This document shows, piece after piece, positions 39,422 to 50,362 of a DNA stretch of 64,000 nucleotides (position 1 is the stretch's first letter; each line of letters starts with the position of its first letter). The notes under the pieces were generated by a model. The model had not been told where the DNA came from. It worked only from the letters and a program-made list of their open reading frames with translations, and searched no databases. Both the position numbers and the translations under genes were made by a program. Origin of the DNA: CAVYVZ01 sp963772065 (GTDB lineage Bacteria; Acidobacteriota; Vicinamibacteria; Vicinamibacterales; UBA2999); assembly GCA_963772065.1 (NCBI GenBank), contig CAVYVZ010000009.1:496001-560000 (forward strand). Direction: 5' to 3'.

Positions 39422-39766
39422 CTATTCGACGTAGCTGTAGCCGCAGTTCTCACACGTCCACGTGCGGCCCTGTTTGTACATGTTGGCGGCGCACTGCGGA
39501 CAGACGCGGTACTCGCGGCCATCGGCGTCGATCTTCGTCTCGGTATCGGTGCCCGGCGGAACGTCTTCCTTCTTCTCGTCTTTCTTCTCGTCCTTCTTCC
39601 CGTCCTCGGGCTTCTTCTTGTCTTCCTCGGGTTTCGGCTGCGGCTGCTGTTCCTGCGCGAACGCAGAGGTGGCAACGCTCACCCCGAGCGCCGCCGCGAA
39701 CAATGCCGACCCCCGCAGGAAGCTCCGGCGATCCACCGGTTTCACGAACAGCTCTTCATCGAACAT
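39422..39766 (-). CDS. Tat-exported protein with C-terminal zinc ribbon
   Basis: A 114-residue protein not assigned to a named family. The N-terminus has a twin-arginine signal (DRRSFLRGSALFAAALG), which implies export of a folded, cofactor-loaded protein. A Lys/Glu-rich linker (about residues 43-75) is followed by a zinc-ribbon or rubredoxin-like knuckle pair, CPQC and CENC, about 17 residues apart, ending GYSYVE. Two CxxC motifs could bind zinc or iron. It is divergent from the aconitase-like gene and ends at two hairpins. Partner and function are unknown. Confidence 0.75.
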   Translation of the reverse strand: MFDEELFVKPVDRRSFLRGSALFAAALGVSVATSAFAQEQQPQPKPEEDKKKPEDGKKDEKKDEKKEDVPPGTDTETKIDADGREYRVCPQCAANMYKQGRTWTCENCGYSYVE

Positions 39767-39893
39767 TCCAGCCTCCGGCCCAAAGGGAATTATGACCGAT
39801 CTAAGGATACCCGCTCAGCCGTCAGACACATGTAATTTCCTGTCTACCCCTCTGCCGACTCCCTACCGCCCAGGATGCTACGATCGCCAAAAT

Positions 39894-41942
39894 ATGCACG
39901 TGGTAAGCCCCGCAACCCTCAAGCCCGACGTGAGCGCCGCCGATCTTCCGGGGTCCGCCGCCCCGGCGGCCGTGGCAGCCGCCACCGGCCTGATCCGCGG
40001 CAAGGCGCTGATTTTCTGGGATCCGAGGCTGCCGGGGACGAAGTACGCGAAGAAGCTCGACGCCATCGATACGGACCAGATCACCCCGGCCGCGGATTGC
40101 GTCTCCGAAAGCCTCGACACGCTCGACGAGCGCTGGAAGGTCGGCGCCTTCCGCTATCTCATGCCCGACTTTCGCGAGCGCGTGCATCGCGGCCAGACAT
40201 TCGTCATCGCCGGCGATCGGTTCGCGATCGGTTCGTCCCGCGAGATGAGCCCGGCGGGCCTGAAAGGCATCGCAGACGAGGCGGGCCTGGAGATGGTGAT
40301 CGTGTGCGGCAACAACATGGGCGATATCTTCCGGCGCAACGCCTTCAACCTCGGGCTGCACGTCGTGCAGAGCGCTGAAGCCGTTGCCGATGCCCAGGAC
40401 GATGACGAGTTCACGTTCGACCCGGTTTCCCGCCGCGTGGAGAACGTCACGCAAGGGAAGTCCTACGAGCCGGTTCCCCTGACGCCGAAGGAGGAGGAGA
40501 TCCGGCGGAGCGGCGGCATCTTCGCGGTGGGCCGCCGCGAGTTCCGCGGATCTGTCGAACGGCGTCCGGCGATTGAGTTCGCCGATGGCTCGCTCGCCGA
40601 CTCGATGACCACTACCGAGCAGATCGTCTGGGCGCATCGGGTAGACAAGGAACGCCGGGAGTTGAGGCCCGGCGACACCCTGCGTGTCTACGCCGATCTC
40701 CTGCCCGCGTCCGACGGGACGGCTCCCTTCGCGATCCACACCTTCAATCAGATCACCGGCGGCAACACCATCTTTCCGCGGCAGGCCGCGATCGCGAACG
40801 ACCACTTCGTCTTCACCGGCCGCGAAGACGATGACAAGCAGACGAGCATCGGCCGGGCGTTCGCCAAGCAGCACGGGCTGCAGAAACCGTATTACGCGAC
40901 GCCCGGCGACGGAATCTTTCATTTCTACTTCCCCGAGCAGGGCCTCGTCGCGCCGGGACAGTTCATTCCGGGAGCCGATTCGCACAGCCGGGCGTACGGC
41001 GCGTACGGCGCCGTGGGGATGGGGGTCGGCTCGACGACGCTCGGATTCGGATGGGCCACCGGCTACGTGTACTTCACGCTCGTAAAGGCCCGGCGCGTGA
41101 CGTTCACGGGACGCCTGCAGCCGTGGGTCGCCGGCAAGGACATCGTCCTCGAGCTGCTGCGCCGGTGGGGTGCGGCGCAGTCGCAGGGCATGTCGGTGGA
41201 GTTCGTGGATGCGCATCGGCAGCTGCCCATCGCGTATCGCAACACCATCGCGAACATGATGGCGGAAGGCGAGGCGCTCAACGGGATCTTCGCGGCCGAC
41301 GAGATCACGTACGCGTGGTACGCGAGCAAGGGGATCGGCGAGCTGCCGTACCCGCGCATCAAGCCGGGATCGGATGCGCGGTACGAGATCGACGAAGAGC
41401 TGTCGCTCGCCGACGTGATGCCGATGATTGCCAAGCCGTTCAGTCCGGGCAACGCCTATCCGGCCGACGAAGTGGCGCGCGAGCGGATCCAGTTCGACAA
41501 GGCGCTGATCGGCTCGTGCACGAACGGGAGCTACGACGATCTGCTGCAGGCGGCCCTGGTGATCTACAACGCCCGGAAGTCCGGCGCCACGAAAGCCGCG
41601 CGCGAGCTCGTCGTGTTCCCTGGCTCCGGGGGCGTCGCGACGCAGATCGAGCATCCCGATCGGCGCCTCGGAGGCGAGTCGATTGCCGAGGTGTTCAGGT
41701 CCGTCGGCGGCGAGATCCGGCAGTCATGGTGCGGGCCGTGTTTCGGCCAGGGCCCCGATGCGTTGAGCAAAGGCGAGCGCGCGATCACGTCGTTCAATCG
41801 CAACTGGCAGAACCGCATGGGCCTCGGCGGCGAGGGCTACCTTGCGAGTCCCGCGGTCGTGGCGGCGTCGGCGCTCGTCGGCTACATGGCCCCGCCGAGC
41901 GAGCTCGGCCTCGACTGGGATCCTGAGGAGTACGGAATTTAG
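39894..41942 (+). CDS. Aconitase-superfamily hydratase with N-terminal swivel domain
   Basis: A 682-residue iron-sulfur hydratase. The order is reversed compared with LeuC/LeuD or aconitase A: the swivel domain comes first (about 30-170, with IDTDQITPAADCV and the substrate loop DRFAIGSSREMSPAGL), then the three-layer catalytic domain. Cluster ligands are C542 in GSCTNGS and C613/C616 in SWCGPCFGQG. Swivel-first order also occurs in aconitase B, but the HEAT-like domain of AcnB is absent. Aconitase, homoaconitase and isopropylmalate isomerase activity are all possible. The ATG at 39894 has no ribosome binding site; TACGAT ten bases upstream could be a -10 element of a leaderless message. Confidence 0.88.
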   Translation: MHVVSPATLKPDVSAADLPGSAAPAAVAAATGLIRGKALIFWDPRLPGTKYAKKLDAIDTDQITPAADCVSESLDTLDERWKVGAFRYLMPDFRERVHRGQTFVIAGDRFAIGSSREMSPAGLKGIADEAGLEMVIVCGNNMGDIFRRNAFNLGLHVVQSAEAVADAQDDDEFTFDPVSRRVENVTQGKSYEPVPLTPKEEEIRRSGGIFAVGRREFRGSVERRPAIEFADGSLADSMTTTEQIVWAHRVDKERRELRPGDTLRVYADLLPASDGTAPFAIHTFNQITGGNTIFPRQAAIANDHFVFTGREDDDKQTSIGRAFAKQHGLQKPYYATPGDGIFHFYFPEQGLVAPGQFIPGADSHSRAYGAYGAVGMGVGSTTLGFGWATGYVYFTLVKARRVTFTGRLQPWVAGKDIVLELLRRWGAAQSQGMSVEFVDAHRQLPIAYRNTIANMMAEGEALNGIFAADEITYAWYASKGIGELPYPRIKPGSDARYEIDEELSLADVMPMIAKPFSPGNAYPADEVARERIQFDKALIGSCTNGSYDDLLQAALVIYNARKSGATKAARELVVFPGSGGVATQIEHPDRRLGGESIAEVFRSVGGEIRQSWCGPCFGQGPDALSKGERAITSFNRNWQNRMGLGGEGYLASPAVVAASALVGYMAPPSELGLDWDPEEYGI

Positions 41943-41980
41943 GGGTCTGGCCCCTATCGCCCCATAGGGGCCAGACCCCT
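41941..41980. terminator. Perfect 16-bp inverted repeat between convergent genes
   Basis: Arms 41941-41956 and 41965-41980 are perfectly complementary around an 8-nt loop (TCGCCCCA). It covers the last base of the aconitase-like stop codon and the first two positions of the kinase stop, so it probably works as a bidirectional terminator. Confidence 0.85.
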
Positions 41981-44606
41981 AATCGAACGCGGTGCCGAAC
42001 GCCGGGCGTCCTCCGAGCGAACGATAGAAGGCCCAGCCCGCGACGGCGATGATCATGCCCGCCGTGATCGCGCTCCGTGCCGCATACCAGGCGGATTGGT
42101 CGAGCGACAGCGGCAGATCGATGACCGCGAACACGACGAACCACGCGGCGAGGTACGTGAGCACGCCGAAACGCGAAATCAGAATCAGGAGAATGCCGAC
42201 CAGGACGACCGCGTCGAGTGCTGATGACAGCACGGCTGCACGATTGAGCACGATTGCGCCCCACGACAGCGTCACCACGATATTCGCGATCCACCGGTTT
42301 CGCAGCACCGCGTGTGCAAGCAGGATCACGAACAGCATCACGAATGATTCGAGGAGTACTCGCGCCGGCCGCCGCGCGACTTCGCCCGCGAACAGGCCAG
42401 TCGCTCCGAGCGACCGCATGACCGAGCCGCTGCCCTCCGGCGTGAGCGGCGGCTGGCCGAACCATTCCGGCAGCATGTTGTTCATGTCGCCGAGCACGAT
42501 GATGGCGCAGCCGGCGGCGCAGCCGATGAGGATATCGCGTGCCACCAGCGGATCGGCGAAGCGGCCGCCGAGGAGCCGGGTCCAGGAGATCATCGCTTCG
42601 GGCCAGCGACGTCTGACGAATGGCTCGAGCGCGAGGTAGTCGAGCCAGATCACCACGCTCCAATACAAGACGAAGGCAAGTTGGTACGTGAAACGCTGCC
42701 ACACGACGATCGTGCCGCCAGCGTAGTGATTGCTGAGGATCGACGCAAAGAGGAGCGATATGCCCGTGCAGGCCCCGACGATGGCTGCCCCGCGCCGGTC
42801 GGCCCGGCCAGCGCGCGTATTGCGCAGCGCCAGCCAGGCGCCGATCACGAGGGCGATGACGCTGATTCCCATCTGCACCGCTTGCGCGGCCACCGCGAAC
42901 ACGTCGCGAGCGCCGGCCTGCGGCGCGTCCGGTCCGGGCGATCGCTCCCACGGTCCCGCGACGACGAACCACACAGGTTTCGCGCGGTACGAGGCGGCCT
43001 CGATTCGCATCGTCCAATCGGGACGCCCCGGGTATCGCCCCTCCCACGCAACGAGCGTGTCGGCATAGGTTGGAGGCGTGCGCAGGGGCGACACTGATGC
43101 AAGCGTCGTCGGGTCGACACCGGCTGCCTTGAACAACGGCGACCAGTCGGCGGGTTCGGTCGCGGCACCAGTCTCGTGGCGTGGCGGCGGCACCGCCCGC
43201 AGAAAGAGCAGCCGGCCACGCGGCGAGAGCTCGACTTGTGCCATGCCCGGTGTCAGCGGCGGTGGATCGTCGAGTCCCGGAATATTCGCGTCGTCGTACG
43301 GAATAAGGGGAGCAGGACTCTGGCGGTACCAGAACGCGACAGCCGGCGCGTCGGTCGAGGCCACGCGCTCCCATCGGTCGTGCTGCGCGTCGTGCTCGTG
43401 AACGTATGCCAGCAGGCCGAAGTTCCTGCGCAGGCCATACAGGCGATCCGTGCGAGCGGATCCGTATCCAATCGTGTCGAGCACGTCCTCGGCCCGCGAG
43501 GCGAGGACTTCCGGTGATCGCATGCCCGGCAGAACGCGGTAGATACGCACGCGATCGCCAAACCAACCGGTTGCGATAACGCCCGCCACGACGGCGGCAA
43601 TCAACCCCCACGCGACAGCAGGCGCCAGCGTCCCCTCCGCCCCCGCCTGCGCGACCATTTCTGGCGACGGCGTTTCTCCAGCGGCGAGCGCCGCGGCAAG
43701 CGGGTCGCCGCCCGGCAGCGCGGCGGCGACGGCCAGTGCCGACGCCGGGCGATTGCGTGGGTCGGGTTCGAGGCACCGTCGAATCACGCGATCGACGGCG
43801 GGATCGAGATCGATCGCGCTGCTGGTGATAGCGGAGCGCGAGCCAGACTGGCTCCGATGCTGCTCGCGAAGCTCCTGGATCGACGCTGCGTCGAAGAGGC
43901 GCTTGCCAGTGAAAAGCTCGTGGAGCACGAGGCCGAGTGCGTAGATGTCCGACTTGGTCGAGAGCTCCTGACCTTCGAGTTGCTCCGGCGCCATATAGGC
44001 CGGCGTGCCCGCGATGTCGCCCGGCCGCAGGTCGGCGCCCGCTGCGGCAAGCCCGAAATCCGCCAGCCGCGCGTGGCCGCGCCCGTCGATCATGATGTTG
44101 GCCGGCTTCAGATCGCGATGGAGCACGCCGCGATCGTGCGCGGCGGCCAGGCCGGCACACACCTGACGAGCGATCTCCACGCCTTTGTCCGCCGGCAGCC
44201 GTCCGATTCGACGCAGCAGCGAGGCCAGATCTTCGCCGTCGACGAACTCCATCGAGAGGAAGTGGCGGCCGTCGACGTCGCCGACGTCGTACACGCGGCA
44301 CACGTTCGGGTGCGAGATCTGCCGCGCGATGCGAACTTCGCTGAGGAACCGCTCGAGGCGTGCGGGCTCGCGCCCCATATCCTGCGGCAGGAACTTGAGT
44401 GCCACCGACTGACCGAGCTTCAGATCCTGTGCCCGGTACACCTCGCCCATGCCGCCGCGCCCGATGAGACCGACGATGCGATACCGCGACTGAAGAACGG
44501 TCCCCGGAGTGAAGCCGCCCTCGTCGAAGGGCGAGGAGGACGATGACAGCGCGCTGAGGCCCGTTGCGCCCTCGAGGCGCGTCGCCGAGCGGTCGTCGAC
44601 ACTCAC
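41979..44606 (-). CDS. Serine/threonine protein kinase with polytopic C-terminal domain
   Basis: An 875-residue PknB-type kinase. The kinase domain (about 40-310) has GRGGMGEVYRA, the Lys in VALKFLP, HRDLKPANI, DFGLA and MAPEQLEG, so it should be active. A TM near 340 (AVAWGLIAAVVAGVIATGW) leads to an extracytoplasmic domain of about 200 residues and then about ten further hydrophobic helices to the C-terminus. The latter half matches no family I can name and could sense the membrane. The start is GTG at 44606, only 23 bp from the divergent M14 peptidase start; TATAAC sits between them. Confidence 0.9.
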   Translation of the reverse strand: MSVDDRSATRLEGATGLSALSSSSSPFDEGGFTPGTVLQSRYRIVGLIGRGGMGEVYRAQDLKLGQSVALKFLPQDMGREPARLERFLSEVRIARQISHPNVCRVYDVGDVDGRHFLSMEFVDGEDLASLLRRIGRLPADKGVEIARQVCAGLAAAHDRGVLHRDLKPANIMIDGRGHARLADFGLAAAGADLRPGDIAGTPAYMAPEQLEGQELSTKSDIYALGLVLHELFTGKRLFDAASIQELREQHRSQSGSRSAITSSAIDLDPAVDRVIRRCLEPDPRNRPASALAVAAALPGGDPLAAALAAGETPSPEMVAQAGAEGTLAPAVAWGLIAAVVAGVIATGWFGDRVRIYRVLPGMRSPEVLASRAEDVLDTIGYGSARTDRLYGLRRNFGLLAYVHEHDAQHDRWERVASTDAPAVAFWYRQSPAPLIPYDDANIPGLDDPPPLTPGMAQVELSPRGRLLFLRAVPPPRHETGAATEPADWSPLFKAAGVDPTTLASVSPLRTPPTYADTLVAWEGRYPGRPDWTMRIEAASYRAKPVWFVVAGPWERSPGPDAPQAGARDVFAVAAQAVQMGISVIALVIGAWLALRNTRAGRADRRGAAIVGACTGISLLFASILSNHYAGGTIVVWQRFTYQLAFVLYWSVVIWLDYLALEPFVRRRWPEAMISWTRLLGGRFADPLVARDILIGCAAGCAIIVLGDMNNMLPEWFGQPPLTPEGSGSVMRSLGATGLFAGEVARRPARVLLESFVMLFVILLAHAVLRNRWIANIVVTLSWGAIVLNRAAVLSSALDAVVLVGILLILISRFGVLTYLAAWFVVFAVIDLPLSLDQSAWYAARSAITAGMIIAVAGWAFYRSLGGRPAFGTAFD

Positions 44607-44629
44607 GGCGTGAGGTATAACACACCTCC

Positions 44630-47272
<2,643 letters not shown>

Positions 47273-47332
47273 AAGTGGGAATTTGCGCCGTCTGGCCGTC
47301 AACTCCCAGTGACGGAAGTCATGGGAGGCGCT

Positions 47333-47575
47333 ATGCAGCTGGAAGGACACGAGATCAGTCCTGTGATGGTCGCGCCGCGTCAAGCGCAGGCCGCGTTGAC
47401 GCCGCGCGAGCAGCAGATCGCATCGGCGATTGCCGACGGGCGTTCGAATCGAGACATCGCCGCGAGGCTCGGCATCACGGAGCAGACGGTGAAGAACCAC
47501 CTGACGAGCATTTTCGAGAAAGTTGGCGTCGACAATCGGCTGCAGCTCGGCCTGGCGCTGGTCCGGCGGAGCTGA
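47333..47575 (+). CDS. Stand-alone LuxR-type (GerE) DNA-binding protein
   Basis: An 80-residue protein that is almost only a GerE helix-turn-helix (LTPREQQIASAIADGRSNRD, LGITEQTVKNHLTSIFEK). There is no receiver or ligand domain, so activity must be set by expression level or by a partner. The ATG at 47333 is chosen because GGGAGGC lies 4-5 bp upstream. It stands just before the sigma factor block and on the same strand. Confidence 0.85.
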   Translation: MQLEGHEISPVMVAPRQAQAALTPREQQIASAIADGRSNRDIAARLGITEQTVKNHLTSIFEKVGVDNRLQLGLALVRRS

Positions 47576-47676
47576 ATTCCTCGATGAAACCCTGAAAGCC
47601 GCCAGACTGGCGGGTTGTGTTTTGGCATGCGTCGGGTTTAGATTGCGCTGTTCCTTCGACCCGCAGACGCATACCT

Positions 47677-48327
47677 ATGGTCGAACACGGCCGATCGCCC
47701 GGCGCCGCGGCGGGTTCGGGCACTGGCGGCGCTTCCCGAGACACGCCCTCTCCCCGGGACCAAGGTCCCGGCTGGGGAGAGTCGACTGTCGCGCTGCTCA
47801 ACCGGTATCGGGGCGGCGATGCCGAAGCGCTGAACGTGCTGTACGCGCGCTACCTTGGGCCGCTGCGCCGATGGGCGCGTGGCCGCCTCCCCGTTTGGGC
47901 GAGGGACGTGGGCGATACGGAAGATCTCGTCCAGGACACGCTGATTCAGGCGCTCGGCCGTATGGAGACGTTCGAGGCGCGGGGAGATGGCGCGCTCGGC
48001 GGGTACCTGCGGCAGGCGATACAGAATCGCATCATCGACAAGGTCCGCCGCCGGCGGCCGCCACTTGCGCCGGAGATGCCGGCGGACGTCGCCGCGCTCG
48101 AGCCGTCGCCCCTCGAAGAACTGATCGGCAAGCAGGCTCTGGATCGGTACGAGGCCGCGCTGGCCGACCTGAAGCCAGAAGAGCGCGAAGCCGTCATCGA
48201 CCGCCTGGAATTCGGGATGTCGTACGCGGAGATCGCGGTCGCCCTCGGCAAGAGCTCTCCTGACGCTGCACGCATGGCGGTCACCCGGGCGCTGCTCAAA
48301 GTAGTCGAGCGGATGCGCGAGGCGTAA
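47677..48327 (+). CDS. ECF-type RNA polymerase sigma factor (1)
   Basis: A 216-residue sigma-70 family protein. Region 2 (about 40-110) has LNVLYARYLGPLRRWA and DTEDLVQDTLIQAL; region 4 (about 150-215) has LKPEEREAVIDRLEFGMSYAEI and SSPDAARMAVTRALLKV. The first 35 residues are low-complexity and include codons from a 34-bp palindromic element (47748-47781), so the effective start may be later than ATG 47677. No anti-sigma gene follows directly; a second sigma factor starts 60 bp downstream. Confidence 0.88.
   Translation: MVEHGRSPGAAAGSGTGGASRDTPSPRDQGPGWGESTVALLNRYRGGDAEALNVLYARYLGPLRRWARGRLPVWARDVGDTEDLVQDTLIQALGRMETFEARGDGALGGYLRQAIQNRIIDKVRRRRPPLAPEMPADVAALEPSPLEELIGKQALDRYEAALADLKPEEREAVIDRLEFGMSYAEIAVALGKSSPDAARMAVTRALLKVVERMREA
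47748..47781 (+). repeat. 34-bp palindromic element inside the sigma factor gene
   Basis: CTCTCCCC / GGGGAGAG arms (47748-47755 / 47774-47781) enclose GGGACC-AA-GGTCCC and an unpaired GGCT. The compact interrupted palindrome resembles a mobile REP-like unit inserted in frame near the 5' end of the gene, where it encodes SPRDQGPGWGES. It could also fold in the mRNA near the start. Confidence 0.7.
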
Positions 48328-48387
48328 CCGCACCGACTGTTCGGTTTCTCCGCTCCCGGCGTTTTCTCTATCAGAGGGGAACGCCAG

Positions 48388-49350
48388 GTGCGCACCGAAA
48401 CGGTACAAACCGCTGATACAGCAGCCTTTCTCGAATCCAAGCTGCCGATCGTCAATGCGGTGATTGGCGACGTTGCGCGGCGGCACCGGGTTCGCGGCGA
48501 CGCGCTCGACGAATTCCGGTCCTTGGCGTTCCTGAAGCTGATCGAGCACGACTACGCGGTGCTGCGCGGCTTCGAAGGCGCGTCCACGCTTCGCACGTAT
48601 CTGAATGTGGTGTTGCAGCGCGTGCTGCTCGATTACCGGAATCGGGAGTGGGGCCGGTGGCGCGCATCGGCGGCCGCGACGCGGATCGGGCCGGTGGCGG
48701 TGAGGCTGGAGCGCCTGGTCACCCGCGACGGTCTCACGCCGGCGGAGGCGATCGACAGCGTGCGTCCCCACGTGGACGTCAGCGGGTGCATCGACTTCGC
48801 GAACTCGCTGATTCGGCGCGGCCCCGTGCGGGGCGCTCGCGCGACCCTGGGCGAAGAGGCGATTCCGGAGTGCCCGGACCCTGCGCCGGGCGCCGATGCG
48901 GGCATCGAGCTGCGGGAACAGGCCGCTCGTGTGGACGCCGTACGGCGAGCCGTGCACGACGCCCTGCGGTCGCTTCCGAGCCAGGACCACCTCCTCATCA
49001 CCCTTCGGTATCGCGATGGACTGTCGGTGGCGGAGGCGGCACGGGTGCTCGAGCTCGACCCGAAGCCGCTCTACCGGCGGCACGAGCGGATTCTGGAGTC
49101 TTTGCGGGCGGCGCTTTCCACCGGCGAGCTGCGGGTGGCCCTGGCGCAGGAGCTGGCTCGGGAAACGTGGTGCGATGCCATGACGACTGGTGAATCCGGA
49201 TGGTGGCGGCCGTCACAAGCTATGAATGGATCGGACTACAGCGATAAGACCATGGCGCGAGGCGTCCTGCCCCGATGCCGACCAGCTCGCCGCCTTCATC
49301 GACGGTCCCGCAAAGCGGCGGTCCGCGGAAATCGAGCGGCATCTCTGTGA
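48388..49350 (+). CDS. ECF-type RNA polymerase sigma factor (2)
   Basis: A sigma factor of up to 320 residues. Region 2 includes LDEFRSLAFLKLIEHDYAVL and STLRTYLNVVLQRVLLDYR; region 4 includes LPSQDHLLITLRYRDGLSVAE and LDPKPLYRRHERILESL. Between them is a long insertion (about 85-180) with RLERLVTRDGLTPAEAID. It is a clear paralogue of the sigma gene at 49613. The last 40 codons overlap the following anti-sigma gene in another frame and look like chance coding, so the natural end may be near 49200, with a small indel hiding the stop. GTG 48388 is used as the start. Confidence 0.85.
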   Translation: MRTETVQTADTAAFLESKLPIVNAVIGDVARRHRVRGDALDEFRSLAFLKLIEHDYAVLRGFEGASTLRTYLNVVLQRVLLDYRNREWGRWRASAAATRIGPVAVRLERLVTRDGLTPAEAIDSVRPHVDVSGCIDFANSLIRRGPVRGARATLGEEAIPECPDPAPGADAGIELREQAARVDAVRRAVHDALRSLPSQDHLLITLRYRDGLSVAEAARVLELDPKPLYRRHERILESLRAALSTGELRVALAQELARETWCDAMTTGESGWWRPSQAMNGSDYSDKTMARGVLPRCRPARRLHRRSRKAAVRGNRAASL

Positions 49351-49426
49351 ATGCGACGCGTGCCGCGACCTGCTGGTCGCGCTGCTGCTCACGGGAGTGC
49401 CTGTAGGGGCCGGCTCCGTTCATTGA
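49226..49426 (+). CDS. Small zinc-finger anti-sigma-like protein
   Basis: A 66-residue protein with the zf-HC2 anti-sigma fingerprint: CPDADQLAAFIDG, then HLCECDAC, giving His-x3-Cys-x2-Cys plus an upstream Cys. The family binds ECF sigma factors through this domain. It ends shortly after a hydrophobic stretch (LLVALLLTGVPVGAG) that is short for a membrane helix. It follows and overlaps sigma factor 2, its probable partner. The Zn domain closely resembles the N-terminus of the CHAT protein downstream. Confidence 0.8.
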   Translation: MDRTTAIRPWREASCPDADQLAAFIDGPAKRRSAEIERHLCECDACRDLLVALLLTGVPVGAGSVH

Positions 49427-49612
49427 GCGTCTGGGAGGCCCGGAGAATTCGGCGGCGGTGTCCGTCTCAGGAGCATGCCGCCCGCGCATGCGGTCAGCTT
49501 TGATTTGCGTCCGACCGTCCAGTCGGGAATAATCTCGCCGCGCCACTCTTCACACGACAAGACCGTGCTTCCCTCGTCGGCCTGCAGACCGCTGGCCGGC
49601 CACGGAACCAGT

Positions 49613-50360
49613 GTGACCCTCGAGCGAATGTACCAGGATCACGTCGACGTGATCGACAGCGTGATCACGCTCATCTGCCGCCGGAAACACCTGAGCGCGG
49701 CGGATACGGCCGATTTCCGCCAGGACGCCCATCTCACGCTGCTCGAGCGGGGCGTGCTCGAGAAATACCAGGGGCGTAGCTCGCTGCGCACCTTTCTCCT
49801 GGTGGTGCTGATGCGGATGTACAAGGACTTCCGCATCAAGGACTGGGGCAAGTGGCGTCCGTCTGTTGAGGCGCAACGCCATGGCGAGGTCGCGATCCGG
49901 CTCGAACAGCTGATCGTGCGCGACGGCCTCACATTCGACGAGGCGCTCGAGACGCTGCGGACGAACCACGGCGTGACCGCGTCCCGCGCGGAGCTCGAGG
50001 CGCTCGCGGGCCGTCTCCCGTTGCGCGTCGTGCGCAAGGCACAGAGCGACGATGTCCTGGTGGTGGTGCCGAGCGCCGTTCCGGCGCCGGACGTGATGCT
50101 CTCGCGTGAGGAAATGCGGTCGCGCGCCGCGGCGGTGCGCCGGGCCCTGCTCGCCGCCCTCCGCGACCTGGACGCGGACGACCGGCTGGTCATCAAGCTC
50201 CGATACGTGGACGGCCTGCCGATCGTCAAGATTGCCGGCCTGCTGCAGATCGAGGCGAAGCCGCTCTACCGGCGGATTCGAGCAGCTGCTCGCCCGGCTG
50301 CGCCGTGCGCTCGAGGCGGAAGGCGTCGACCCGTCAGGTTTGTTCGACGAAGAGCCGTAA
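49613..50360 (+). CDS. ECF-type RNA polymerase sigma factor (3), one apparent frameshift
   Basis: About 248 residues after removal of one inserted base near 50275 (CGGCGGATTC, read as CGGCGATTC); the protein then ends normally (FEQLLARLRRALEAEGVDPS) at TAA 50358-50360. Uncorrected, the frame would fuse the sigma factor to the CHAT protein, which I regard as an artefact. Region 2 has TADFRQDAHLTLLERGVLEK and SSLRTFLLVVLMRMYKDFR; the inter-domain part has RLEQLIVRDGLTFDEALE; region 4 has LDADDRLVIKLRYVDGLPIV and IEAKPLYRRFE. It is a paralogue of sigma factor 2. Start GTG 49613 is uncertain (ATG 49628 possible). Confidence 0.85.
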
Positions 50361-50362
50361 TC

